This document shows positions 9,414 through 16,924 of a DNA stretch of 64,000 bases, in pieces. The notes under the pieces are model-generated. The model was not told where the DNA came from and did not search any database. It was given only the letters and a program-made list of their open reading frames with translations. Location of the stretch: contig CAWBYL010000006.1 in NCBI GenBank assembly GCA_963793025.1, positions 620,001-684,000 of the forward strand, written 5' to 3'. Source of the DNA: CAWBYL01 sp963793025 (GTDB lineage: Bacteria > Actinomycetota > Acidimicrobiia > Acidimicrobiales > Acidimicrobilacustridaceae). A program made the position numbers and the translations under genes. The first letter of the stretch is position 1; each line of letters starts with the position of its first letter.

Positions 9414-9433
9414 GGAGCTCAGCGCGTAGCTCC
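9414..9433 (-). terminator. Possible terminator of the monooxygenase gene
   Basis: GGAGCT (9414-9419) and AGCTCC (9428-9433) form a short perfect stem with an 8-nt loop. It lies just downstream of the minus-strand stop at 9445, separated from it only by a G/C homopolymer. No U tract is present, so this is a weak call. Confidence 0.3.
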
Positions 9434-9444
9434 TGGGGGGGGGG

Positions 9445-11103
9445 TCACGGCGCTTCGGCGTCCTCCGCACGGTCCGCTTGCTCGAAGGCGAACCCCGCGT
9501 AGTCCTTGGCTGCATCGGCGAGGCGTTGGTAGTAGAGGGTGCCACCCAGGTACGCGGAGAACTGGCGGGGCTTTCCGGGGATGTTGGCGCCGGTCCACCA
9601 GGAGTCGGTGCGAGGGAACAGCGTTGCGTCTGCGATCGCGGACACTTCGGCTCCCCAAGCCGCCTCACAGTCGGGCTTGGGTTCGGCCGCCCCCATCCCC
9701 TGTTCGCGCATGAACTGCACGAAGTCGGCGATCCAGCTGATCTGCCGTTCGGCACCGAGCGGCATGTTGTAGAAGACGCCGGGAGAACCCGGTCCGTGGA
9801 TCATGAACAGGTTGGGAAAGCCGGCGAGCGAGAGACCGAGGTAGTTGTGGAACCGGTCGGTCCACCTGTCCTTCAGGCTCAACCCGCCGCGGCCCTTGGG
9901 GTTCAGACGCAGCATCGAGCCGCTGATGGCGTCGAAGCCGGTCGCGAGCACGAGCAGGTCGATGGGGTGATCGCCGGTCCGGGTGACGACGCTCGTGGCT
10001 GTGAACCGCTCGATCGGGTCCTCGCGCAGGTCGACCAACGTGACGTTCTCGCGGTTGAAGGTCTCGTAGTAGCCATCGTCGAGGATCGGCCGCTTGGTCA
10101 TCACGTAGTACTCGGGCAGCAACTTCTCGGCGGTCGCGGGATCGTGCACGATCTCGCGGATCTTGTCGCGGACGAAGTCAGCCAACGTGGCGTTCGCCTC
10201 CTCGCTCACAGCGATGTCGCTGTAGAGCTCGAGGAAGAACTTGAATCCCCCGCGCTGCCACAGCTCCTCGTAGCGCGCCCGTCGCTGTTCAGGCGTGTCG
10301 TCGAGGGCGCTCCGCGGTGCTCGTGGCTCGAACGGGAAGCCCCCGCCGTTCGCGTGCATCAGCTCGCGCAGGGCGTCGAAGTTCTCTCTGGCGTCGGCCA
10401 TCTCCTCGGGCGCGATCGGGCGGTTTCCAGCCGGGAAGGTGTACTGCGCCGTGCGCTGCAGCACCGTGACGTGGTCCGCCTCGCGCGCGATCTCGGGGAT
10501 CGACTGGATCCCTGAAGAGCCGGTTCCGATGACGGCGACGCGCTTGTTCCTGAACGAAACCGGCTGGTGGGGCCAGCGCCCCGTGTGGTGCACCTCGCCC
10601 GCGAAGTCGTTGATCCCGGGGATGTCGGGCATGTTCGGCGTCGAGAGCGCTCCCACGGCGCAGAGGAGGAACTGGGCGGTGGCAGACCCGCCGGTGCTGG
10701 TCTCCACCGTCCAACGCTGCGCCGCTTCGTCGTACCGGGCGTCCTCCACCCACGTCTCGAACTGGATGTCGCGCCGCAGGTCGAACCGATCGGCCACATG
10801 CTCGAGATACTCGAGCACAGCAGATTGCTCAGACTGGGTCTCGGCCCAATCCCACTCCATGAGCTCGTTCGCGAACGTGTAGCCGTAGAAGGGGCTGCCC
10901 GGTCCATCGACCCGTGCACCCGGATAGCGGTTGTACCACCAGGTGCCACCGATGTCGCTCGCGCCGTCGTACACGCGCACCGACAAGCCCATCTCACGCA
11001 GATGGTGCAGGGCGTACATCCCGCTCACACCCGCTCCGATGACGATGACGTCGTAGTTCTCGACGGATCCGCCCGTTCGCCGAGGCAGGCCTTCGCTCGT
11101 CAT
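9445..11103 (-). CDS. Baeyer-Villiger flavin monooxygenase (island cargo)
   Basis: 552 residues from ATG 11103, which has GAGGAG upstream; a longer frame to 11295 exists but lacks a ribosome site. Features in order are an N-terminal FAD Rossmann motif (VIVIGAGVSGMYALHHL), DIGGTWWYNRYPGARVD, the Baeyer-Villiger fingerprint FAGEVHHTGRWP with the required His, a second Rossmann motif for NADPH (VAVIGTGSSGIQSIPEIA) and LLVLATGFDAISGS. This class uses NADPH, FAD and O2 to insert oxygen next to a ketone carbonyl. All motifs are intact. It lies wholly inside the tRNA-Arg-bounded element 1, so it is probably laterally acquired. It is related to the broken gene at 32720-34358. Confidence 0.93.
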   Translation of the reverse strand: MTSEGLPRRTGGSVENYDVIVIGAGVSGMYALHHLREMGLSVRVYDGASDIGGTWWYNRYPGARVDGPGSPFYGYTFANELMEWDWAETQSEQSAVLEYLEHVADRFDLRRDIQFETWVEDARYDEAAQRWTVETSTGGSATAQFLLCAVGALSTPNMPDIPGINDFAGEVHHTGRWPHQPVSFRNKRVAVIGTGSSGIQSIPEIAREADHVTVLQRTAQYTFPAGNRPIAPEEMADARENFDALRELMHANGGGFPFEPRAPRSALDDTPEQRRARYEELWQRGGFKFFLELYSDIAVSEEANATLADFVRDKIREIVHDPATAEKLLPEYYVMTKRPILDDGYYETFNRENVTLVDLREDPIERFTATSVVTRTGDHPIDLLVLATGFDAISGSMLRLNPKGRGGLSLKDRWTDRFHNYLGLSLAGFPNLFMIHGPGSPGVFYNMPLGAERQISWIADFVQFMREQGMGAAEPKPDCEAAWGAEVSAIADATLFPRTDSWWTGANIPGKPRQFSAYLGGTLYYQRLADAAKDYAGFAFEQADRAEDAEAP

Positions 11104-11530
11104 TCGTGTCTCCTCGCCATGAGGCATGGATGTCAGCGCAAGGCGCTGCTCCGCGGCCGAAGCACTGCGACGGTACCCCCCCGTCGGCACGGGCGAGACG
11201 GCGGCCGCGATCGCTGAGAGTGAAGAGAGGGCGCTACGTCGATGGGGTGGAGAGCACGCGGTCGAGTTGATCCGTAGGAGATGTGACAGGTCCACAGAGG
11301 TCCTCTGATGACCGTGGGCGTAGGCGGCCCAAGGCTCCCGAGTCCACCGGCGTCCGGAGCCGTCGGTTCCAGATCGGACGTTCTGGCTGCACCAAGGGCT
11401 GCACCTCGGAGTTGAACCTCGCCGTGGCTCGGCTCCGATCGCAGCGAGGGTCGGAGTGTTCCTGAGCGTGCCCGATTGCCCTCGCCCGCATCGTAAGGTC
11501 GGTTCATGCCTGTCCCCTCCGGGTCAGCCC
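11104..11530. other. Intergenic region upstream of the monooxygenase
   Basis: Contains the right copy of the 24-bp direct repeat (11382-11405). I see no convincing coding frame; the short minus-strand frames here show no recognisable features. Any promoter of the monooxygenase must lie in this stretch, but I could not assign -35/-10 boxes with confidence. Confidence 0.5.
11382..11405. repeat. 24-bp direct repeat, right copy
   Basis: Identical to 9260-9283 at 23 of 24 positions (T to G at position 15). See the left copy for interpretation. Confidence 0.7.
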
Positions 11531-12034
11531 GTGCTGGAGTGCGTCATCGAACTGCGGGAGGTCGAGCCGCGGGTGTGGCGCCGCCTGCTGATACCCGGTG
11601 GTGTGCGGCTCACGAAGCTCCACCGGATCTTCCAGGCCGCGATGGGCTGGGAGGACTGCCAACTGCATGCCTTCGAGATCGGCGACGAGCGGTATGGGAT
11701 GCAGTTCGACGAGTACCCGGAAGGAGAGCTCGACGAGACGTCGGTGACGGTCATCGGCGCGTTGCGGGGTGTCGAGCGCTTCACCTACGAGTAGGACTTC
11801 GGTGACTCCTGGGTCCACGAGGTGGCTGTGACGGCGTCTTGGCGGATGCCCATCGGCTTGAAGTTCGCGTGTGCCTCGATGGAGCGAACGCCAGCCCTCC
11901 GGAGGAGAGCGGAGGGGCAGGGGGATACGAAGATCTCCTGAAGGTCCTCGCCGACCCGTCGCACGAGGACTACCACCACCTTCTCGGCTGGGTCCGTTCG
12001 ACCCACCGAGTTCGATGTGGGGCTCGTCACTCCC
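11531..12034 (+). pseudogene. PRiA4_ORF3-family protein, broken by a stop and frameshifts
   Basis: The frame from about GTG 11531 encodes ECVIELREVEPRVWRRLL and then LHAFEIGDERYG and GVERFTYE, typical of the plasmid pRiA4b ORF-3-like family. The next residue should be an aromatic (usual motif FTYEYDFGDSW). Instead there is TAG at 11792-11794, followed in the same frame by DFGDSWVHEV. The following conserved block CLDGANASPP..GGYEDLLKVL lies in another frame (from about 11865), and EFDVGLV in a third (about 12010). At least one nonsense mutation and two frameshifts are needed to read it. The function of this family is unknown; it is common on plasmids and islands. Confidence 0.8.
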
Positions 12035-12470
12035 CGGGCGAAGTTGACCGGCAAGGCCAAGCGGGCCGCCGCGGCGCTCAAGTCGTTCTCGGTCACGCTG
12101 TCGCCCGACGGTGGCATCTCGGCCGGGTTGGACGTCGAAGCCATCGAAGGTCTCGCGGACAGCGGCATGCTCGACTCGGACCTCACCGACTTGTTCGTCG
12201 CGCTGGGGGAGGCCGCTCGCGATCACTCGACCGGGGTGATCTTCTTGTTGGACGAGATCCAGGTTCTGTCGGTGGCCCAGCTCGAATCGCTCATTGCCGC
12301 GCTTCACCGGTGTGTTCAGCGGACGCTGCCGATCACCCTCGTCGCTGCGGGTCTGCCTCAGATCCCGGAGTTGGCGGGAGAGAACAAGTCGTACTCGGAG
12401 CGACTGTTCAAGTTCCCGGCCATCGGGAAGCTCGCCGATTCGGATGCCGCGGCGAGCGCTCGAGGACCCA
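12035..12470 (+). pseudogene. AAA-type ATPase fragment
   Basis: An open frame continuing from the end of the preceding pseudogene encodes TGVIFLLDEIQVLSVAQLESLIAALHR, a Walker-B-like segment. ITLVAAGLPQIPELAGENKSYSERLFKFP follows, a sequence typical of Orc1/Cdc6-like P-loop ATPases on mobile elements. The N-terminal Walker A region and the C-terminal winged-helix part are missing. The frame then runs into antisense tRNA sequence at 12577. Together with the truncated neighbour this looks like a deletion scar inside the old island. Confidence 0.65.
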
Positions 12471-12494
12471 GCGGCCGAACGCCATGGCCGCAAA

Positions 12495-12619
12495 GTAGGG
12501 ACAGAAGTAGGGATGAGTGGTCGTCCCTACACGCGCAACAGGTCAGCCACGACGGGCTGACCTGCAGGAACGCGCAGCGCGCTCGGAGGAACTCGAATCC
12601 CCAACCTTCTGATCCGTAG
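12495..12619. repeat. Island-end repeat copy 2: arm plus tRNA-Arg 3' fragment
   Basis: Bases 12575-12619 match 19307-19351 at 44 of 45 positions (one T/C difference), so they form an attachment-site copy of the tRNA-Arg 3' half. The left 80 bases match 9031-9112 with scattered changes, starting with an identical 20-mer. The inverted repeat survives with changed sequence (GTCAGCC/GGCTGAC), suggesting the hairpin itself is maintained. Confidence 0.87.
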
Positions 12620-12905
12620 GCGTTTCCGACGGGTCCAGGTGGTGCTGTCGAATCACGTTCTACCAGGTCAGGTGGGGTGCGCGATCCGGCGGGTGTTGCC
12701 GAATCTGGCCCTGTATCGGCCCGTGGAGTGCCAATTGGAAGGCCAACAGCCGGCTAACTAACTGCGGAGCCGGGAGGCGACCGGGACGGTCCCGGTAGGT
12801 GTCCCGGTGTCATCCCGGTTCGGTCAATCCCCGCCGGGACACGTCTCGGTCAGAGTCAGATGGCCTCGGCGAGCACGGCGTCTCGGACCTTCACTGATCT
12901 TGGTT
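12620..12905. other. Non-coding end of element 2 with TCCCGGT heptamers
   Basis: No gene is visible. The notable content is a palindrome ACCGGGA-cgg-TCCCGGT (12780-12796), followed by two more direct TCCCGGT copies at 12802-12808 and 12813-12819, spaced at roughly one helix turn. These may be recombinase arm-type sites near the attachment sequence. Confidence 0.5.
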
Positions 12906-14189
12906 CTACCGGTCCATCGGGCGGGACGGCACCCTTCTGACCGGTGGCGTCGATCTCGTGTCTCCGGTGGGGCTGGCCATGCCGCGTTCGAACGCGGTGA
13001 AGGCGTCGATGATCGCCGGTGCTTCGAAGGCACGGTTGCGGAGCCGTCCGACGTTGATCTGGGTGAGGATCCCGGCGCCGGCCAGAGCCTTGAACGCCTC
13101 GTTGGTGGCTTGGGTCGTGCGGCCGATCAGCGCGGCGGCGCTGTTCACGGTGACGATCGGGGCGCCGGGGAGCGCGCCGATCAGCAGGTCGGTGGAGGAC
13201 TTCGCTCGCACCTTCCCGAGCGCCGTCCGCCAGTCCGCTTGGATCCCCGCGATCCGAGCCTCGAACGTGACCGCTTCGATGGACGCTCGTCGGGCGGCGG
13301 ACGCGAACGTTGCCAGCCATCGGTTCAGCCCGCTGACGGCGGCAGCCGAGCTGGGCCGACCGAGGTAGCGGAAGTCGGTGAGGCCGGCGACGTACTGGTC
13401 GGCCTCGGTGGCAAGCACCAGGGAGATGGGCGGCGCGGCGCGCTCGGTCAGCCCTCGGCGGCGAAGCACGACGTGGATGAGCGCTCGGCCGGCTCGACCG
13501 TTGCCGTCGGCGAAGGGGTGGACCGTCTCGAACTGGGCGTGGACGATGGCTGCCTGGACCACTGCGGGAAGGTCATCGTTGTCGATGAAGTCGCACAGAT
13601 CCTCCAAGAGCCCACGCACCCGCTCCGGTGGCGGCGGGACGAACGCCGCAGAGCACGGGTTGTAGCTGCTCCCACCGATCCAGTTCTGCTCGTCTCGGAT
13701 GACGCCGGCGAGGTGCTCGTGTCGGGTCCCGGTCAGGAGTCGGCGGTGGATCTCGCAGATGTCATCGACCCCGACGCGCGTCGCGCCGGCGAGCGTCTCG
13801 GTCGCCCAACGCATCGCCTCGATGTTGCCCAGGACCTCTGTCGCGGTGACATCTCGCGCGTCGTCTCCGATCTCCGAGGCCATCTCCGCCCGCAGGAGTC
13901 GGCGCCCTCCGACCTCCAGGCCTTCGATCCTCGACGAGGCAACCGCCTCGGCTCGCAACAGCAACCGAGCGAGCGCCTCGGTGTCGGCCAGGGCGTGGGC
14001 GACCTCGTTGAGCCGCCGGATCGCCGTCTCTGCGTCGGCGACGTCGGCGGCCACGTCGCCGTCCAGGCTGAAGGCCCTGCTCGCGAGCGGGTCGGGCACG
14101 TAGGCCTCGTACTCGCACGACTGGCGGTCGCGCCGCGAGAGACCGCTCGCCGCGTCGCTCGCCCACTTCCGTCGAACAACCTTGGCCAT
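12906..14189 (-). CDS. Fic-domain protein (class II) with C-terminal winged helix-like region
   Basis: 427 residues from ATG 14189. The Fic catalytic motif HPFADGNGRAGR (about residues 224-235) is complete, so AMP or another nucleotide could be transferred to a target hydroxyl. An inhibitory helix of class II Fic proteins is visible earlier as SSRIEGLEV (S/T-x-x-x-E-G), whose Glu normally blocks ATP orientation. The C-terminal third (GALPGAPIVTVNSAAALIGRTTQATNEAFKAL region) resembles a winged helix-turn-helix, as in other long Fic proteins. It stands alone, without a small antitoxin gene. Its upstream region carries a perfect palindrome, suggesting self-regulation (inference). Confidence 0.9.
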   Translation of the reverse strand: MAKVVRRKWASDAASGLSRRDRQSCEYEAYVPDPLASRAFSLDGDVAADVADAETAIRRLNEVAHALADTEALARLLLRAEAVASSRIEGLEVGGRRLLRAEMASEIGDDARDVTATEVLGNIEAMRWATETLAGATRVGVDDICEIHRRLLTGTRHEHLAGVIRDEQNWIGGSSYNPCSAAFVPPPPERVRGLLEDLCDFIDNDDLPAVVQAAIVHAQFETVHPFADGNGRAGRALIHVVLRRRGLTERAAPPISLVLATEADQYVAGLTDFRYLGRPSSAAAVSGLNRWLATFASAARRASIEAVTFEARIAGIQADWRTALGKVRAKSSTDLLIGALPGAPIVTVNSAAALIGRTTQATNEAFKALAGAGILTQINVGRLRNRAFEAPAIIDAFTAFERGMASPTGDTRSTPPVRRVPSRPMDR

Positions 14190-14203
14190 CGGAACTCCCT
14201 AGT

Positions 14204-14224
14204 CAAGGTTGCCGAGCAACCTTG
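14204..14224. promoter_or_regulatory. Palindromic operator candidate upstream of the Fic gene
   Basis: CAAGGTTGC-cga-GCAACCTTG is a perfect inverted repeat with 9-bp arms, 15 bp upstream of the Fic ATG (14189). Additional half-sites occur at 14270-14277 (CAAGGTTG) and at 14177-14185 (CAACCTTGG), which overlaps the first codons. The repeated half-site in the promoter region suggests binding by the protein's own helix-turn-helix domain. This is inference. Confidence 0.55.
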
Positions 14225-14338
14225 GGTATCTGGACACGCAAGTATCGTTTACCAGCAATCCAAATTGGTCAAGGTTGTGGCAGATCCTTGTCTAGCCAGC
14301 GAGCAAGTTCCGAATAGAGCATGTCCAGTCCGAATCAG

Positions 14339-14611
14339 TTATCCGGTACGCCTCGAGGCGATCACCGCCGTCGCGACCCCAGCGACGACCAAGACGACGG
14401 GCCAGACGAGCAGCCGGCGGCGCTCGTCAATAGCCCGCCGGCAGTCATCCTCGAGCTCTCGCCCCACGGGGCTGTCCCAGACCTTGCCGCAGCTGATGCT
14501 GCCGGCGCCGGGCTCCACGTAGGGCTCCCACGCCAACGCCACGGAGAGCCACACGCCACCGATGGCGAGCAGGGTCACCGCGAGCACTCGGACCGCCTTC
14601 CGCCCCGCCAT
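14339..14611 (-). CDS. Small two-helix membrane protein
   Basis: 90 residues from ATG 14611. A hydrophobic segment at about residues 8-28 (VRVLAVTLLAIGGVWLSVAL) and another at about 68-85 (LLVWPVVLVVAGVATAVIA) flank a polar loop with two Cys (SCGKVW, DDCRRA) that could form a disulfide outside the membrane. I do not recognise a family and assign no function. It lies on the island between the Fic gene and the next small membrane frame, both on the minus strand. Confidence 0.6.
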   Translation of the reverse strand: MAGRKAVRVLAVTLLAIGGVWLSVALAWEPYVEPGAGSISCGKVWDSPVGRELEDDCRRAIDERRRLLVWPVVLVVAGVATAVIASRRTG

Positions 14612-14661
14612 GCCCTCAGCGTAGGTGCGTCACCCCGAGCCGGTGTTATACGGGTGATCCG

Positions 14662-14802
14662 TCAGATCGAGGGCTTGGACTCCCGTTGCCGCTGGAGCTC
14701 GTCTGCGATCCGACGCAGCTGCAGGACGCCTCTGTCGAGTGTCAGGACGAGCCACACGAGCAGAAGGAGCGGGATGAGAATCAACACCGCCGCGATGATC
14801 AT
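14662..14802 (-). CDS. Putative 46-residue single-pass membrane protein
   Basis: The minus-strand frame starting at ATG 14802 encodes a strongly hydrophobic N-terminal helix (MIIAAVLILIPLLLLVWLVL). A charged amphipathic tail LQLRRIADELQRQRES follows, ending at TGA 14662. GGAAG lies about 10 bp before the start. This N-in helix plus coiled tail is a common small membrane protein layout. It lies directly upstream of the 90-residue membrane protein gene on the same strand. No function can be given. Confidence 0.4.
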   Translation of the reverse strand: MIIAAVLILIPLLLLVWLVLTLDRGVLQLRRIADELQRQRESKPSI

Positions 14803-14904
14803 CAGTGCAGTCTTCCAATTGCCGGCGCTTGAGGTCGTGGATCACGCGCCTCTCGTCCCCGGCGTTCTGGGGCACGTACCGGTCATCCCGGCCAGACTGC
14901 TGCA

Positions 14905-15324
14905 ATGGAGCTGCGGGAGCTCACAACAGCCGACAGAGAGCGTGCGGCCTCGCTCTGGACCGAGTCGGGCCTGACGAGGCCGTGGAACGATCCGGCGGCG
15001 GACTTCGACCGGGCCATTGCCGGCCCGACCTCTGTAATCCTGGGTGCCTTCGACGGTGATGCCCTCTCGGGGACAGTGATGGTTGGACACGACGGTCATC
15101 GCGGCTGGGTGTACTACCTCGCGGTCAGTCCGGACCGGCGCCGTGCTGGTCTCGGACGTCGCCTCATGGAAGACGCTGAGCGCTGGCTCAGACAACGCGG
15201 CGTCGTGAAGCTCAATCTGATGGTTCGCCACACCAACCATGAGGCTCTCAGCTTCTACGAGCGCCTGGGGTACAACGACGCGGAGGTCACCGTCCTCGCT
15301 CGCTGGCTCCGTGACCCGGAGTAG
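14905..15324 (+). CDS. GNAT family N-acetyltransferase (YpeA-like)
   Basis: 139 residues from ATG 14905. The acetyl-CoA binding signature is visible as LAVSPDRRRAGLGRRLMEDAE (R-x-x-G-x-G). It is followed by VVKLNLMVRHTN and the C-terminal EALSFYERLGYND typical of the family. Length and order match small YpeA-type acetyltransferases. These transfer acetyl from CoA to an amine; the acceptor here is unknown. It is an island gene with no obvious operon partner. Confidence 0.88.
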   Translation: MELRELTTADRERAASLWTESGLTRPWNDPAADFDRAIAGPTSVILGAFDGDALSGTVMVGHDGHRGWVYYLAVSPDRRRAGLGRRLMEDAERWLRQRGVVKLNLMVRHTNHEALSFYERLGYNDAEVTVLARWLRDPE

Positions 15325-15384
15325 CCGACACCTGACGAGCTGCCGGCGGTATGTGGCAGGTCGAGGAGCGGTACGGTCGATGCG

Positions 15385-15996
15385 ATGACGCTTCAGGTCG
15401 TTGGGCCGGGGGTGGGGCGAACGGGGACCTTCTCGCTCAAGGTGGCGCTCGAGAGGCTGCTCGGCGGTCGTTGCCACCACATGGCGGAGATCCTCGCCGA
15501 CCGCGAACGCCAGATGAAGCTGTGGGGACCCGTCCTGCGCGGTGAGCGGGTCGACTGGGAGAGCATGTTCGACGGCTACGTCGCCCAGACCGACTTCCCC
15601 GGGGCAGCGATGTGGCGCGACATCACCGGGGCGTTCCCGGATGCGCTCGTCGTGCTGTCCACACGACCTGCCGAATCCTGGTATCGCAGCTCAGCATCGA
15701 CGGTGTTCCAACTGGGCGACGACCATGGCTCGTCTCCATTCCAGCCACTCTGGGATCAGTGGCTCGGCGATCGAGTCGATGATCGAGAGGCGATGATTGC
15801 GGCCTATGAGCGGCACAACGCAGCCGTGCGAGCGACCGTCCCCCCGGAACGCTTGTTTGAGTGGAGCGTCACCGACGGCTGGGAGCCGCTGTGCGATCGA
15901 CTTGGGCTTCCCGTCCCCGACGAGCCGTTCCCGCTGACCAACACGACCCCCGACTTTCGAGCGGCCAACGGACTGGACGTCCCCGGACCAGGCTGA
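15385..15996 (+). CDS. Sulfotransferase family protein (Sulfotransfer_4-like)
   Basis: 203 residues from ATG 15385. The N-terminus VVGPGVGRTGTFSLKVALERL is the 5'-phosphosulfate binding loop of the P-loop-like sulfotransferase family. Later LVVLSTRPAESWYRS matches the 3'-phosphate binding strand (usual R and S). EWSVTDGWEPLCDRLGLPVPDEPFP is the typical C-terminal block. Such proteins use PAPS to sulfate an alcohol or sugar. A second, distant sulfotransferase follows at 16092, so a small-molecule or surface-sugar modification role for the island is possible. Confidence 0.88.
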   Translation: MTLQVVGPGVGRTGTFSLKVALERLLGGRCHHMAEILADRERQMKLWGPVLRGERVDWESMFDGYVAQTDFPGAAMWRDITGAFPDALVVLSTRPAESWYRSSASTVFQLGDDHGSSPFQPLWDQWLGDRVDDREAMIAAYERHNAAVRATVPPERLFEWSVTDGWEPLCDRLGLPVPDEPFPLTNTTPDFRAANGLDVPGPG

Positions 15997-16091
15997 TCGC
16001 GGCGCGGCACCATCCCTCCGTTCGGGCGGTGACCACGGCGGAGGCAGAAACGGGCGCGGCGAGTCGATGTGCGAGCGAGCAGACTGCCTGA

Positions 16092-16871
16092 ATGCTTCCG
16101 ATCGTGGGGATCAGGCCGCTGTCGGGCAGGACCGGCACGACCCTCCTGATGAACCTTCTGGGCACGTCGCCCCAGATTGCGTTCGATCGGCGCTACCCGG
16201 CCGAGTATCGGGTGGCTTCCTATCTCGCACGAACCGCTTGGGCCATGACCGAGCCCTTCGACGACAGTCGACACCAAGGCGTGACCGACTTCTTCTTCGG
16301 CGAAGAGCCCTCCTGGGTCCCGATGCCGTTCGCCAGCGATGCCCTCGAGGTCGACGCCTGGCGCCCGTCACTCCTCCGGGCGATGTGGTCGTCAGCGTCA
16401 GAGGCAATGCTCGCCGTTCGGCCCGACGCGAAGTGGTACGCCGAGAAGCTCGCGGTCGAGGAGGTGGCACTCATCGACGCTGGTATCCCGGTTCTACGTG
16501 TCGACCTCGTGCGCGATCCACGCGACATCCTCGCTTCGCGGCGAGCCTTCCGAGCCGGGGGCACGGAGGGTTGGGCCCGAGAGGCCGGTGTCGTCTGTGC
16601 GCAGCTGATGTCGCGCCTCGACGAACTCGACCTCGACCCATCCGAGATTCGATTGCGCTACGAGGACCTCGCAGGGGACTTGGCCGGGACGGCGGAACAG
16701 TTTGGGCAGCGTCTGGGTGTCGAACTGCGCGCAGAGGCCGTCGAACGGGTTGAACACCACGTCACCACTGCCTCGGTCGAGGCGAGCATCGGCCGGTGGC
16801 GCAGTGACCTCACCGATGCTGAGGCCGATGCACTCGCTCCAGTTGTAGAGCGACTCGGGTACTCCGACTGA
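16092..16871 (+). CDS. Sulfotransferase (Sulfotransfer_3-like)
   Basis: 259 residues from ATG 16092. The PAPS-binding loop appears as PLSGRTGTTLLMNLLGTSP near the N-terminus. The 3'-phosphate motif is VLRVDLVRDPRDILASRRAF at about residues 135-155. IRLRYEDLAGD is the usual late motif. It differs in sequence class from the preceding gene, so the two are not recent duplicates. It should transfer sulfate from PAPS to an acceptor that cannot be predicted. The gene ends 53 bp before the convergent VapC gene. Confidence 0.88.
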   Translation: MLPIVGIRPLSGRTGTTLLMNLLGTSPQIAFDRRYPAEYRVASYLARTAWAMTEPFDDSRHQGVTDFFFGEEPSWVPMPFASDALEVDAWRPSLLRAMWSSASEAMLAVRPDAKWYAEKLAVEEVALIDAGIPVLRVDLVRDPRDILASRRAFRAGGTEGWAREAGVVCAQLMSRLDELDLDPSEIRLRYEDLAGDLAGTAEQFGQRLGVELRAEAVERVEHHVTTASVEASIGRWRSDLTDAEADALAPVVERLGYSD

Positions 16872-16924
16872 CTCACGCGGTATCACCCAGTCCCGGCGGT
16901 TGGTGGCACCGGCCCGGCGCGATC

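Larger units (their letters stand above)
8971..9444. other. Intergenic stretch with tRNA-derived att copy and repeats
   Basis: I see no credible gene here. It holds the conserved arm and tRNA-Arg fragment described separately (9031-9154), and an imperfect hairpin around 9168-9189 formed by CTGGGG and CCCCAG. It also holds the left copy of a 24-bp direct repeat (9260-9283), a terminator-like hairpin (9414-9433) and a run of ten G at about 9435-9444 abutting the stop of the monooxygenase. Short frames that read through the tRNA fragment are antisense-tRNA artefacts. Confidence 0.6.
9155..12619. mobile_element. Remnant integrated element 1 (left island)
   Basis: Bounded by tRNA-Arg 3'-end copies at 9113-9154 and 12575-12619. 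The contents are a complete Baeyer-Villiger monooxygenase gene on the minus strand, a broken PRiA4_ORF3-like gene and a fragment of an ATPase gene. No integrase remains, so this element can no longer move by itself. The stacking order (element 2 lies between it and the intact tRNA) suggests it integrated first. Boundaries are seen in the sequence; the history is inference. Confidence 0.7.

Noticed and set aside
9445..11295. Longer start for the island monooxygenase at 11295
   Set aside because: The extra 64 residues are Ser/Arg/Ala-rich, not conserved in the family, and ATG 11103 has a good ribosome-binding site.
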